Below are positions 32,875 to 43,642 of a DNA stretch of 64,000 bases, in pieces. Below the pieces are notes generated by a model. The model was not told the DNA's origin, did no database searches, and was given only the letters and a program-made list of their open reading frames with translations. Each line of letters starts with the position of its first letter. Position 1 is the first letter of the stretch. The stretch spans positions 107,418,305 through 107,482,304 of the forward strand of contig OZ026518.1 of assembly GCA_964019695.1 (NCBI GenBank), written 5' to 3'. Both the position numbers and the translations under genes were made by a program. The stretch is from Loripinus fragilis. Lineage: Eukaryota; Mollusca; Bivalvia; Lucinida; Lucinidae.

Positions 32875-33297
32875 TGCATCAAACAATGAAAAATGCACAT
32901 AATGCATCAAGCAATGAAAAACAAAACGCACAAAATGCAGCAATGAAAAACGCAAAGAATGCATCAAGCAATGAAAACGCACAGAATGAATCAATCAATG
33001 AAAAACAAAACGCACAGAATGCATCAAGCAATGAATAAAGCACAGAATGCATCAAGCAATGCAAAAACACAGAATGCATGAAACAATGAAAAACGCACAG
33101 AATGCATCAATCAATGAAAAACGCACAGAATGCCTCAAGCAATGAAAAACGCACAGAATACATCAAGCAATGAAAAGTGCACAAAATGCATCAAACAATG
33201 AAAACGCACAGAATGCATCAATCAATGAAAAACGCACAGAATGCATCAAGCAATGAAAAACGCACAGCATGCATCAAGCAATGAAAAACTCACAGTG
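32875..33297 (+). repeat. ~27-bp minisatellite, about 15 units
   Basis: Unit approximates GCATCAAGCAATGAAAAACG plus CACAGAAT, with single-base and few-base variants. Tandem without unique spacers, so not a CRISPR array. The complement ORF (32879-33079) is repeat translation. Confidence 0.93.
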
Positions 33298-33489
33298 CTT
33301 ATGCGCAAGGACCATTGATTTTATTAACTGGCCAAGTCATAAATCAAAAACCCTATCAGACCAAATAAAAACATAAATGTGTTTCGGGTAACGGGTCTGA
33401 AAATTTTAAGTAGGGTAGGCACACATATCTGTTTTAAATCATTTTTTGATTCTGTAAAAAGAACACATAATTTTATGCATTTTGAAAGG

Positions 33490-33600
33490 CTAGAGACAGT
33501 GTTTTCGATTGCCATTTGTCGCCAGTCGATAACTATGTTTCTAACGATTTTTAATCTACGTTCGTCGATAGTATTAACGTTTTCGATTGCCACCTATCCG
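33490..33600. repeat. Relative of the fold-back repeat at 3497
   Basis: CAGTGTTTTCGATTGCCAT, CTATGTTTCTAACGATTT and GTATTAACGTTTTCGATTGC match 3560-3674 in order. Confidence 0.7.
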
Positions 33601-33808
33601 ATGTGGTCTACAGAACATAGCTTCACTTTGTCTATTGGATCTTCATTGCATTCCGAGTAAGCATAAAGTGCAATATTCCAAGCCAAGATTTTCAGAGACA
33701 TTAGCATTTGATACGTATTTTTTAACGTTTTAATTTCTTTGAACCTCCCAAACTAACCCATTGTATCAACACAAAGAAAAGTGCTAGTTGAGTCAGTCGA
33801 TGAAATAT

Positions 33809-34275
33809 CCCGGGATCCAATTAAGGTTACCTTGCACCCCCAGGACAATTTTTCATAGGTGCAAAATTTTTCTTAGGGCCCCCTGAATGCAAAACAACTT
33901 TTGTCCTAATAAAAGAAAATGGTATGGGCTATGTGAAAATGCATGGTTTCCATGGCAACCCAAAGCGGATTTGAGAATGGGGGTATCCCTACAAAATTAC
34001 TAATATCTCAGCTTTTACTTGTCCTAGACTACTAAACTTAAAACCAAATTAAAGCTTAGACATAGGCCTATAATCTCCTTGTTGCATATGCAAATTATCT
34101 GATTTGCATATTTATAACTATTTATGAAAACATTAAAAATATGATTCACGAATGGGGGTATATGTACAAGATCAATAATATCTCAGCTGCTTTTAGCCAT
34201 AGATTACTAAAATTTGTAGTAAATAAAAGCTAAGACAAATTGAAAAATGCAAGGTAGTCTAAATTGGATCCCGGG
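33809..34275. mobile_element. TIR element with two ~176-bp internal units, 467 bp
   Basis: CCCGGGATCCAATTAAGGTT plus ACCTTGCA at the left pairs with TGCAAGGTA and AATTGGATCCCGGG at the right. Inside are two diverged units starting GGGGGTATCCCTACAAAATT (33979) and GGGGGTATATGTACAAG (34155), each with ATATCTCAGC and AAGCTTAGACATA-like blocks; an ATTTGCATATGCAAAT-type motif lies between. The same units are amplified in 55262-59003. Confidence 0.83.
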
Positions 34276-34989
34276 GTAAAAGTCGTTGAATACAAGGCTT
34301 GCTAAGACAAAACCGATCTTCAGTGACAGAATTACAATATTTGTTTAGAAATTAAAACCTGTGACCCCTCAATATATACAATAGGGTTAAAACCAAGTTA
34401 TCCTAGACATAATTGTTCTGGTATGCTCTGGTGCAGAAGATATTCCTAGCCAATATCAAATTAACTAATTATAAGTGTCAGTATTAAAATTTGAAAAAAA
34501 TGCTTTACGAATTCCATGATATCAAAAGCATTGTTTTAGAGTCTAATTTGGATTTCTATTTGTTGAAGTTATTAACGTTAGAATATACTCTGCAAAACGA
34601 ATACGTATGGTATCTGCTGCAATTGACAGGTGTTGGTTAAGGGTTGAAGTAATAAGCTACCACTGGGAAGGTGTGAAACAAAGGTGTGATGCAGATCGAT
34701 GTAATATACAACTTTATAGACGTCAGTCTGCACTTGCAGCGCGTATAATGAAATATGACGTCATACGAGATAACACTTGAGAAAAGTATCAAGGAGTAGA
34801 AATAGATGCGAGACGAGTGTTGGAGATTCCACACCCAGATATGAGAATTTAGAATTAAATATCATTTTGCGGAGGTTCATGGCCGCGGTACTTGTGTCTT
34901 AGATGAAAGAATAATCTAAATATTATTTGGGCATTAACGCGCAAAAACCTGACTTTGTTGCATGCTCGCAATCTGATCAGCGCCTTTGT
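34276..34989. other. Mostly unassigned
   Basis: A reverse-oriented ACCTGTGACCCCTCAATAT box lies at 34349-34370. No gene. Confidence 0.45.
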
Positions 34990-35209
34990 CACGGTAAATT
35001 GAGAAATTTTCGCGAGGGTTTTAATTTCGCGAAACTTCGCGGATGCAAAGTTTCGTGACAATAAAACCCTCGCGAAATGGAGAAAACACTCTGTCGTTTA
35101 CTGGTGTAGGTAAATTATGCCCAAGTCGCGAATTTTTAACGTGGCAAATATGAATTTAATGCTATTCGCGAAAATTAAATTCTCGCAAAAAATTTCGAAT
35201 TTACAGTAT
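34990..35209. mobile_element. MITE family M5, 220 bp, CGCGAA-rich
   Basis: Left end CACGGTAAATTGAGAAATTT and right end complementary to TACTGTAAATTCGAAATTTT; subterminal TTCGCGAGGGTTTTA pairs internally with AATAAAACCCTCGCGAA (35003 and 35060). Multiple TTCGCGAA motifs. Confidence 0.75.
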
Positions 35210-35597
35210 TCTCTCTCTTTATAGTATGATAGGTAAACTAGCTACAAGAAAAGTTTCAGTAATCTAGCTACTCTTAGTAGCTGTGCAGACTGTTTTGAGT
35301 CTGACTTGGTCCGAAACTCCAAACTTGGACAGGTTTTCTCACATCGAGGACCACATATAACAACACAACGAAAGCTTAAGTTATAAGGTAGACTAAAAGA
35401 CGTAAGGAGTATGTAAAGAACCATTTTATATGGATGGTTTTGAAAGCACTTTCTAAATTATATCGCGCACACTCAGAGTTTATTGTAAAATGCAATGCTG
35501 GTTTGAAAACTCTCCTAAAACAGGACATAACAGATCCAGTATCTTAAGGTGATTTAATTCATCATAGTGCGTTAATTTGATTAAATTGTTTCTCTAT
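35210..35597. other. Unassigned, with an M4 end fragment
   Basis: 35265-35352 shows AGTAGCTGTGCAGAC and ACAGGTTTTCTCACATCGAGG, the latter resembling an M4 terminus. Confidence 0.4.
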
Positions 35598-35945
35598 GAT
35601 GATACATTGCAATATTAAGGAATCATCCATGCTTCACCAACAGCAGATTCTGGGGAGAAGATTTGGTACCAGTAAAATGCATTTAAGTCCCAGTGGCTTA
35701 GGCTGCTGTCCGTTTTCAGGCGGTGGTTCTGTTGTTCATGATTCGTTGATGAGATTCTGTAATTGTTCTATGTTACTTTGTGTCCATTCTAGTTTTGCAA
35801 TCATCTTGATGGGGAAGAGAGAGCTGGTTGCTTTGCTTTGTTTATCTTCCTGGTATCTCATGATTGTTGTGTGGCTCTTCCTCACGATGCCACGTTTTTT
35901 TTTTTGCAATTGTGGTATTTCCTGATCATACTCACTTACTATTTT
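35598..35945 (+). repeat. Family B repeat, near-complete copy
   Basis: GATACATTGCAATATTAAGG, AGCAGATTCTGGGGAGAAG, CAGTGGCTTAGGCTGCTGTC, TCTAGTTTTGCAATCATCTT, GGCTCTTCCTCACGATGCC and TTTCCTGATCATACTCACTT in order. The 109-codon frame inside is not conserved in other copies. Confidence 0.82.
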
Positions 35946-36098
35946 TGATGCAAATTTGAAGACTTGTCATGTTAAAAATATTCTAAACATATCATGAGTT
36001 TCTCACAAAAAAAAAACAAACAAAAGAAAAAAACGTTTTCCCCTTACAGTTCCGTTTTGCATGTATGTATAAATGTGCAAGGGAAACTCAAGTACATT

Positions 36099-36139
36099 TA
36101 AAGTAGAGAGGAGGGCAAAGATCAGGAATCGATACAATG
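36099..36139 (-). mobile_element. PLE tail stub, 41 bp
   Basis: AAAGATCAGGAATCGATACAA next to AAAGTAGAGAGGAGGG: only the terminal ~40 bp of the element. Confidence 0.75.
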
Positions 36140-36175
36140 GAACTGCCCAACCTTAACAGTAGGCCGAGCCCTTGT

Positions 36176-36226
36176 CCGTACGTACATACGTACGTACGTA
36201 CGTACATACGTACGTCCCGTACGTAC
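36176..36226. repeat. (ACGT)n self-complementary microsatellite
   Basis: CGTACGTACATACGTACGTA continues with small interruptions. The tetranucleotide is its own complement, so the tract can form a hairpin; it accounts for the Tyr/Val/Arg-rich minus-strand ORFs. Confidence 0.93.
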
Positions 36227-36897
36227 GAAAAATGGTTTACGGGCGATATCTTTTGAATACATTGGTGTATTGGATTCATATTTCATACACAGGTATATAA
36301 GCATAAAATACAGGTCAAGTTCGATTACGGACAAAATCCACCGATTATTATCAGAGTTATGGCCCTTGATCTCTGAATGAAAAATGGTTTCCGGGCGATA
36401 TCTTTTGAATACATTGATGTATTGGATTCATATTTCATACACAGGTATATAATCATAAAATACATGTCAAGTTCAATTATCGGTAAAATCCACCAATTAT
36501 TATCAGAGTTATGGCCCTTGACCTCGGTATGAAAAATGGTTTCCGGGCGATATCTTTTGAATACATCGGTGAATTGGATTTATATTTCATGTACAGGTAT
36601 ATAATCATAAAACACAGGTCAAGTTCGATTATGGACAAAATCCACCAATTATTATTAGAGTTATGGCCCTTGATCTCCATATGAAAAATGGTTTCTGGGC
36701 GATATCTTTTGAATACATTGGTGTATTGGATTAATATTTCATACACAGGTATATAATCATTAAATACAGGTCAAGTTCGATTAAGGATTAAATCCACAGA
36801 TTATAATCAGAGTTATGGCCCTTTGTTAATGCCAATGCCCTATTTATGCGAATTTGACAAAAGCGGGGGCATCCGTGTCCCATGGACACATTTCTAG
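36227..36897 (+). repeat. 152-bp tandem repeat, four units plus end segment
   Basis: GAAAAATGGTTTCCGGGCGA-like starts fall at 36227, 36379, 36531 and 36683: exact 152-bp spacing. Units contain CGATATCTTTTGAATACATT and ATCAGAGTTATGGCCCTTGA. After the last partial unit the sequence ends AAAAGCGGGGGCATCCG, CATGGACACATTTCTAG. The Gly/Arg/Lys frames on the minus strand repeat with the unit. Confidence 0.93.
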
Positions 36898-37076
36898 TTT
36901 ATATACGTCACATAATAAAGGACGCTATGTGCTTAGATGGGATAAACAATACGAAGACATTTCTGGAAAATGAGCCACTTAAAATGCTTATAAAGGTTCT
37001 TTTTTTCCATCACAGATAAAGTAGCAAATAAAATATACAAAGTTGCATAGATTTCGTACCTTATTTCGTATAATTT
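36898..37076. other. Short unassigned stretch
   Basis: Nothing recognised. Confidence 0.4.
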
Positions 37077-37317
37077 GGCCCGGAGGTTATAAAACTTTTT
37101 TCATGCTAAACTCAGCTAAGCACGAAATTTCAACCGCTCAAACAACTAAAATATCGATAAATGAAACAGTTTATTGCTTTAAGTCTCTCAGATGTTGTGT
37201 TTATCATGCTAATAAATGTTAATTGTTGGCATTTTAACATTTATGAGCAGGATAAATTTCATGCTCAGCTGAGTTGAGCATGGAAAAAGTTTTATAACCT
37301 CGGGGCCAGAATTCTTT
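37077..37317. mobile_element. MITE family M6, 241 bp
   Basis: GGCCCGGAGGTTATAAAACT at the left, with AGTTTTATAACCTCGGGGCC at the right. The terminal repeats extend ~45 bp (CATGCTAAACTCAGCT / AGCTGAGTTGAGCATG). Opposite orientation to 54853-55094. Confidence 0.9.
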
Positions 37318-37395
37318 GAGATCAGTATAAATTGGTTCATATAGTACATGGACATGCTTTAGATAAACTATGCCTCTAAACCAGAAGAGAGACTT

Positions 37396-37418
37396 NNNNN
37401 NNNNNNNNNNNNNNNNNN
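37396..37418. other. Assembly gap, 23 N
   Basis: Twenty-three undetermined bases; true gap size unknown. Confidence 0.99.
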
Positions 37419-37536
37419 TATTAGTAGATTTACAGTTTTTTTTTAGATTTTGGGTCAGGGGGGGACGAAAAAAAATGGTTGAAAATAGATTAAGCTCTTC
37501 CTGCTAGTGGGCACTATTGTTGTCTGCTGATAACCT

Positions 37537-37600
37537 TTGCAAACAGTATGGACCCAAATCAGGCTGCACAAACAACTGCCTTGATCTGGATCCAAACTGA
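37537..37600. repeat. Short palindromic repeat, AAACAGTG hairpin family (decayed)
   Basis: TGCAAACAGTATGGACCC and TTGATCTGGATCCAAACTG pair imperfectly. Confidence 0.6.
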
Positions 37601-37974
37601 AAGTCTGATAGTATTCCTGAAATAATTTTCTGAAAATGTTAATTTAGAAAACAATCAGCAGACAACAAAAAAATACTCAAAAGGAATACCTAACATAAAT
37701 AGTTACATAGATGATCTTTTCATATGAAATTTATTAAAGGAGCCTTTGGCAAGTTTAAAAATTATAATATGAAATCATCATGATTGTAAGATTCTGTTTA
37801 CCATATGACCTTTGAAATGTGATTTTGCCGCCTTCAAGTTTATTTAGTTCAATGAAGGACGTCATCATGACGTTACTTGTTCCAACCAAAAGTGTTATGT
37901 AACATGTGGCCATAACATTACTTATGACATGACGTTATCCATTGAATAACAGTAACGTCATATGATGAACCCAG

Positions 37975-38090
37975 ATAATAGTGTCACTTCATCAGGGTCT
38001 GCAGTGTTTGCTTGGGTGAAAAGAAAATTTAGGGACAGAAACACAATATAATTTGGAAATTCTAACCGGTGACCCCTCAAAATATATAAT
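37975..38090 (-). repeat. Compound repeat, reverse orientation, partial
   Basis: CAGGGTCTGCAGTGTTTGCT followed by a CCGGTGACCCCTCAAAATAT box, the reverse arrangement of 30985-31124; only one hairpin arm is well kept. Confidence 0.6.
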
Positions 38091-38300
38091 GTACTGTTCA
38101 TACTTTTGGGTTTCAAACTGTATGGAAGGGTTACATCCAATTTATCCCAAAGTGTGTATCACGAGTTAGTCATCATTTTATCTTTCTGGTTTCCATGACA
38201 TTTTGTTAAAAACCATTTCATCAATGTGAACTACCTAAGCTCGCCAGTCACGATTTTTGTCATCTCCTCTCATCTGCTTATGTTCTTAGGTAGCCTATAT

Positions 38301-38369
38301 TGCAAACAATATGGACCCAGATTGGACTACTCCTTTGGGAAACGTCTGATCAGGGTTCATATTGTTTGC
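38301..38369. repeat. Short palindromic repeat, AAACAGTG hairpin family
   Basis: TGCAAACAATATGGACCCAG pairs with CAGGGTTCATATTGTTTGC; the A-T substitutions in both arms keep the pairing. Confidence 0.8.
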
Positions 38370-38691
38370 TTCCATGAAAATTTTTTGTCTGAAGTGCACC
38401 AGAATATATTCAACAGATGTTAAAAGCAGACAACATTTTCAGGACAAAAAAATAGTGGCGGGATAAGGGTTAATATCAGACAAGAGCTTGATGAAGTCAA
38501 ATCAAATGACATTTTTTCAAATTGACAGTTTTATTTCATTAAAAAACTAACAAACAAAAACAGCTTAATAAATAATTCAGATGTTGCTTGACAAGATAGC
38601 TTAGATGAGCCATTGTTTAGATTAGCGTATTCAATCTAGTAACTTCACATGTTCCTATAAGCAAACTCGGTACTTTTGTGTTGTTTTTACT

Positions 38692-38834
38692 ACCGTAAGA
38701 CCGATTATCGCTTAACGCACAGAATGCTTCAAGGGGAGCATTCTGCAATACTTTAAACCTTCATTAAGCTACCAGTTGCCATCAAGACCTTTGTTTTGTC
38801 TATTTTTGTGTGGCCGTTTTACACAGGTTTTATA
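38692..38834. mobile_element. MITE M1 copy, split by a SINE
   Basis: AGAATGCTTCAAGGGGAGC, CATTAAGCTACCAGTTG and GTGTGGCCGTTTTACACAGG match 60912-61117. The right terminus is cut by the SINE at 38835 and resumes at 39047 as CTGAAT. Confidence 0.75.
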
Positions 38835-39034
38835 GGGAGCGCAGTAGCTCTCAGTGGTAGAGTGCTTGACACGAGACAGGGGCCGCGGGTTTGAGCCTCA
38901 CTAGCATCACTTCATTGTGTCCTTGAGCAAGACACATTAATCCTAGCTTAGTACTTGTTCAACCCAGGGAGACCTGTCCCTACATAACTGAAACATTGTT
39001 GATGGGACAAAAAGAATCAAATCAAACAAAAAAA
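38835..39034 (+). mobile_element. tRNA-derived SINE with 12-bp target duplication
   Basis: Starts GGGAGCGCAGTAGCTC; A-box-like region CAGTGGTAGAGTGCTTG, B-box-like GCGGGTTTGAGCCTC, then a conserved GTCCTTGAGCAAGACACATT core, TTAGTACTTGTTCAACCCAG block and an AATCAAATCAAAC tail. Flanked by the exact duplication ACACAGGTTTTA at 38821-38832 and 39035-39046, proving insertion by retrotransposition. Confidence 0.93.
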
Positions 39035-39489
39035 ACACAGGTTTTACTGAATATGAATTTCTAGTTTTCAGTCAGTGGGGCAATGCAATTTCATACACTG
39101 TTTTCTATTGGAGGCCTAGACCTTTGAAAAACTTACACACACTGTTCGCTTATTTGGTCAAACATGGTTTGCAGTTTGTAAGATAAAACAAAATCTCAAC
39201 CGAACTTTATTTCTCCATGAGGAAATTGTTTTGATATTGAGACACTTCCAATGGTAACGCATAACCTAGTGTTTTGGGAAATAAGAAAATAGCAGTTCCC
39301 GTTTGGTTACCTTCATGACACAGTACATGTACATGTTGTTTTGTGAATAATTGACTCTTTTCCTGCCAATAAATTTTTGTTTTTACCTGGGCAACATATA
39401 TTCAAATGCACTTCAGACTACATGTACTTTGATTATGGATGCAACATTAAGAAACCTGATCAGACTGCTCTGGGATCATATTGTCTGCA

Positions 39490-39970
39490 ATATCACTGTG
39501 GTCATACCATTACGGCAATTTGGGTTTCGTCACTTATTCCAGTGTTAAGGTAACTTTCTCATCATGTTCAATTTCTTCATTTAATCACAGATAACCACCC
39601 CAAAATGCTTGGGTTTGTTTGAATTCTCATTGTATCTTTTAGCTTTAAAATTATATGAAAACTTTTAACGTTCGTTATCTAGGCATGAAATGAATAATTA
39701 GGGTTTTGTCATCGTGGATCAATGACAAAACCGTATAATTATGACTAAACTGTAATTGACATTTTTTTAATAGAACTGTAAAAAACACATTTAAAATCTG
39801 ACATTATCTCTGTTTTGGCAAAACAACGCAGAGGTTGTTAACTTAAGACGATGCAATCTCGAAGCAAACATTTGAAAGTTCTCATTTTTATCAGCCATTA
39901 TTTGAACAGTCTAGTCCACGACGGGTATCCGTCCATACTTTTATGGACCGTTTTACCGTCCACAGATCAT
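39490..39970. repeat. Segment homologous, inverted, to 53200-53520
   Basis: CACTGTGGTCATACCATTAC and GGCAATTTGGGTTTCG here correspond to the complement of 53485-53515; CAGTCTAGTCCACGACGGGT at 39909 corresponds to the complement ending 53443. An extra ~350 bp lies between the blocks here. Confidence 0.68.
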
Positions 39971-40118
39971 CTTTGAAAAAATGTACATTTTTTTGTATTT
40001 ATTCGGCTATTCATGAGAGTACCTCGTGTCATTCCTGGGAAAACCCAAAGCATTCTATTTTTGTAACCAAATAGACAATGCGCGCGAAACCGGTGACGTC
40101 ATCCTTAGCATTTTCAAC

Positions 40119-40208
40119 ATGGCAGAAGGTGGTTTTGACGAGAAATGTGCTTCAAATATACCAGGCAAAATAACACGAATAACGATATGTTCCACTCTTT
40201 TGATTTAG
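40119..40208 (+). CDS. Candidate short coding exon, very uncertain
   Basis: An ATG in a good context (AACATGGCAG) opens a 29-codon frame (MAEGGFDEKCASNIPGKI...). It lies 40 bp downstream of GCGCGCGAAACCGGTGACG with a TGACGTCA CRE-like site, locally GC- and CpG-richer than the surroundings. A GT donor could lie at AAG|GTGGTT, giving a tiny first exon. It is flanked on both sides by GGACCGTCC-type repeat arms, so it may be part of a transposon instead. No domain recognised. Confidence 0.18.
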   Translation: MAEGGFDEKCASNIPGKITRITICSTLLI

Positions 40209-40940
40209 TCGAAATTTGCAGCATGCCTAGAGCGGATCCATAGCTGTTTAAAAATACCCAAATATTCTCTGAACATTATGATTTCATATGCGATCGGACT
40301 GCGATCGTATCGACAATTTTTGATGAAAAAATTGTTTGGACCGAAAATCCATCCAAAACTAAAGGAATATTTGGACCGCCAACCGTCCGCTCTTAATTGG
40401 ACCGTCCAGCCATCCTCAAGTATTTATGCATATTCCTGGTGTATTGCCTCGCACCCAGTACTGGAATTAACCCAAGTTATTTTCGGCGGAAAATCGATGT
40501 CCGTTTACCTGTTTGTCCTATCTGTGTTCGGTATACGTCTACCGTACATCGTGTAAGCAGTAGCGACATTTGGAAGGTTCCATTCTAATGAGATGGGTAA
40601 TCTGGCAAGTGACGTTCTGTGCGCGACGTTATACTTGTGCGATAAGATCAAAAGCAAGAGCGCATTAAAAGCACGGACTGTCCTACATGTACGTGACGAA
40701 GACCATGCATGAAATTGGTATCGGCTGTCTATGTATCTATATCGACGGAAAATGCAGCGTGTTCAAATAAAACCCTTCATTGTCGAAGTTTTCACCTTAT
40801 TCGAGTTCTTCAGCAATTAACATGGATTTTCTTTGTCACAGACATGCCTGGAGCAAGGATTAGGAGTAACAATTACCGCGAGAAAACGCCCATCTAAACT
40901 TATGTTCACCAAGAAGGACTTAGGTCATACGCTACATGTA

Positions 40941-41090
40941 CCAGGGGCCAATTTCATCAATAAAGGGCGTACGATATATATTAAATTGTGCGTACGTTGT
41001 TTTCTGAGAAGTGCGTACATCAGTTTCATCAAAACATCTTAAATTGTTCGTAAGAACAAAAATTTGCGTTTCACTAAAAACGTCGTATTT
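40941..41090 (+). repeat. GGGGCCAATTTCATCAAT repeat end, plus orientation
   Basis: CCAGGGGCCAATTTCATCAA followed by GTACGATATATATTAAATTG and CGTACGTTG. Pairs with the inverted copy at 43490-43642. Confidence 0.6.
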
Positions 41091-41243
41091 TTAATTTTGC
41101 CTAACTCCAGTCTCCAAATATCATGTGATTGGTCACGTGCGGACTTTATATAGCTGTGTAAAGTGGTGTAACACAGAGTGAAAAAATACGTAGGTATGTG
41201 AAGAAATTTTTAAAGCAGAGGCATGTGCGGATCCGAATGAAGG

Positions 41244-41863
41244 CAGTGGGGTCCGGACCTCCCTCACCTTGGAAAATCACAAGTTCTATAGGTTTCCATA
41301 GATATATGCGACAGTTCGAATATCGAATTACGAATTTGATATTCAAAATCGTGTATTTTAAGTTAGTTTTGATATTCAAAACTTAATATTCGGTAACTTT
41401 CCAAATGCTAAAGAAGGCTTTTGACCCTTATAAGATGAAAAACAGCGGCAGTTCGAATATCGAATTACGAATATCGAATTGGTAATTTGATATTCAAAAT
41501 CTTGCATTTATAGTAAGAGTTTTGGTATTAAAACCTTGATATTCGGTAACTTTCAGTGGGGTCCGGACCTCCCTCACCTTGGAAAATCACAAGTTCTATA
41601 GGTTTCCATAGATATATGCGGCAGTTCGAATATCGAATTACGAATTTGATATTCAAAATCGTGTATTTTAAGTTAGTTTTGATATTCAAAACTTAATATT
41701 CGGTAACTTTCCAAATGCTAAAGAAGGCTTTTGATCCTAATAAGATGAAAAACAGCGGCAGTTTGAATATCGAATTACGAATATCGAATTGGTAATTTGA
41801 TATTCAAAATCTTGCATTTATAGTAAGAGTTTTGGTATTAAAACCTTGATATTCGGTAACTTT
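41244..41863 (+). repeat. 310-bp tandem duplication, ~98.7% identical
   Basis: CAGTGGGGTCCGGACCTCCC begins at 41244 and again at 41554. By eye the two 310-bp copies differ at four positions only. Each begins with the GGTCCGGACC element end and contains two ~155-bp subunits with TTCGAATATCGAATTACGAA. Confidence 0.94.
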
Positions 41864-42395
41864 CCGATTGCCAAAGAAGGGTGTTGACCCTAATAAGATG
41901 ATAAACAGCGGCGGATAGAATATCGAATTAGTTTTGATATTAAAATTTGATATTCGGTAACTTTCCAAATGCTAAAGAAGGTTTTTGACCCTAATTAGAT
42001 GAATTACAGCGGCAGTTCGAATATCGAATTGGTACTTCGATATTCAAAATCGTGCATTTATAGTTAGTTTTGATATTTGGTAACTTTGCGAATGCCAAAG
42101 AACGTTTTTGACCCTAATAAGATGGAAAACAGCGGCAGTTCGAATATTGAATTACGAATATCAAATTGGTAATTTGATATTCAAAATCGTGCATTAAAAG
42201 TCAGTGTTGATATTGAAAATTTGATATGCGGTAATTTTCTGGATGCCAAGGAAGGGTTTTGAGCATAATAGCATGAAAACCAGTTATACTCCGAATAGCT
42301 AAACTGAATCTCGAAAATCGAATATCGAACTAACTTCTCAATTTTAATCTCGAATATCGAACTCAATTTGAATCTCAAATCTCGAATATTGAACT
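41290..42395 (+). repeat. ~150-bp tandem array with TTCGAATATCGAA palindromes
   Basis: Units repeat AACAGCGGCAGTTCGAATAT, AATTTGATATTCAAAATC, a TTTTGATATTCAAAAC-type block, and CGGTAACTTTCCAAATGC, AAAGAAGGTTTTTGACCCT. At least seven units, increasingly diverged toward 42395, where short TCGAATATCGAACTAAC pieces end the array. It includes the 310-bp duplication. Confidence 0.88.
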
Positions 42396-42692
42396 AACTT
42401 CTTATTGCTTGATTGTTGTAATGCTCAATTACAGATCCCTAAAGAGGGACATACTACTATTATCATTTGAACAAAAAAGAGATAGATCATAATGTATTCA
42501 TAATAAAAATGGTACATGTAATGTTTCATGAAACTGTGTCCCGAAAATTACTCGTTCTCACACTTTATGTTTACCCATACATGATGTTTACCCATACATG
42601 TCGAATGGAGTTTCCCATTTTATTCTTTTGGACGAGCTCATAACCAGTTTTGGGGTGTTGTTTTTTGTGTTGTTTCTTTATTCAAATTTCTA

Positions 42693-42767
42693 GCGAACAA
42701 CTGCGCAGAAACTGATCCGACGCCACCTTGGTTATGTGGCGTCTGATCTGGATCTGCACTGTTTGCC
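42693..42767. repeat. Short palindromic repeat, AAACAGTG hairpin family
   Basis: Inner stem GACGCCAC pairs with GTGGCGTC around CTTGGTTAT; right outer arm GATCTGCACTGTTTGCC, left outer arm degraded. Confidence 0.75.
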
Positions 42768-43489
42768 AACGTCCCACAAAATTGAGACAAGGCGTAAATG
42801 AGTTAAACATGACACCCCGGCTGCTTGAGATAACAAGTCGAAATTTTCGAAAACGTAAAACTCTAGAATGCAACTTGTAAAACGGTTGGAACTGAGATTG
42901 TACTGACCCGGATGTATGTCCCTTCATGGAGAATGTAAAGTTCTACTGAAAACTCTTGTGAACAGCTCCCACATATACATACTTATACAAAGACATACGT
43001 TTTGAAACTTTATCCAATGTAGAACGTATGGTTGTTTGACGAAAGCCCCCCTCGAGCTCATCATTGTCGTCCCTGCAACCACGCAAATGGACGATGATTT
43101 ACCCGTACATTTGAATGTGTACATTAGTATGTTTAAGCAATGTTGACATGTGAAAAAGTACAAAAAATTGGCCCTTTCCCTTAGAAGTGATGGTTATGCA
43201 TAAATTCAGCTACTGACGATGGCCATAGGCGAATCTCTTGGTGACAGTTTACAGCGTGTTAGGGGAAGGGGTGGGAGAGGTTACTTGGATAAATAACTCA
43301 TAAGCACCTTATTTTCTCATTTTGCTAAACCATATAGTATGTAAAGGGTGGTCTTGATTGTAGTACTTTCAAGGTATTTAAACCTTTGTCGATTTTTTGC
43401 TCTTCAGCCTCTACAATCGTGTGAAATGCAGCAGCCTTGGTAGCTAAGTAGAAAGTTAGTAATATTTAAGACAAAGATGTCAGCTGCGA

Positions 43490-43642
43490 CACCTAAATAT
43501 TTGTCTTAAATATACGACAAAAAGTAAGAAGTTTGCAAAGTTCAATAGTTTGATGAAACCCGATTTTTAACGTACGAACTTCGTACGATGTTTTTAAGAC
43601 AAAAACACGTCGTAAATTCATTGATGAAATTGGCCCCTGGTT
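43490..43642 (-). repeat. GGGGCCAATTTCATCAAT repeat end, minus orientation
   Basis: TTGATGAAATTGGCCCCTGG at its right edge is the complement of the end at 40941. The interior CGTACGAACTTCGTACG resembles but does not match the interior of the other end. Confidence 0.6.

Noticed and set aside
32875..33297. CRISPR-like array of short repeats
   Set aside because: Units are tandem with no unique spacers, and the DNA is eukaryotic. It is a minisatellite.
36088..36746. Minus-strand ORFs with Tyr-Val-Arg-Thr repeats and a repeated MKYKSN-like segment
   Set aside because: They are translations of the (ACGT)n tract and the 152-bp tandem repeat.
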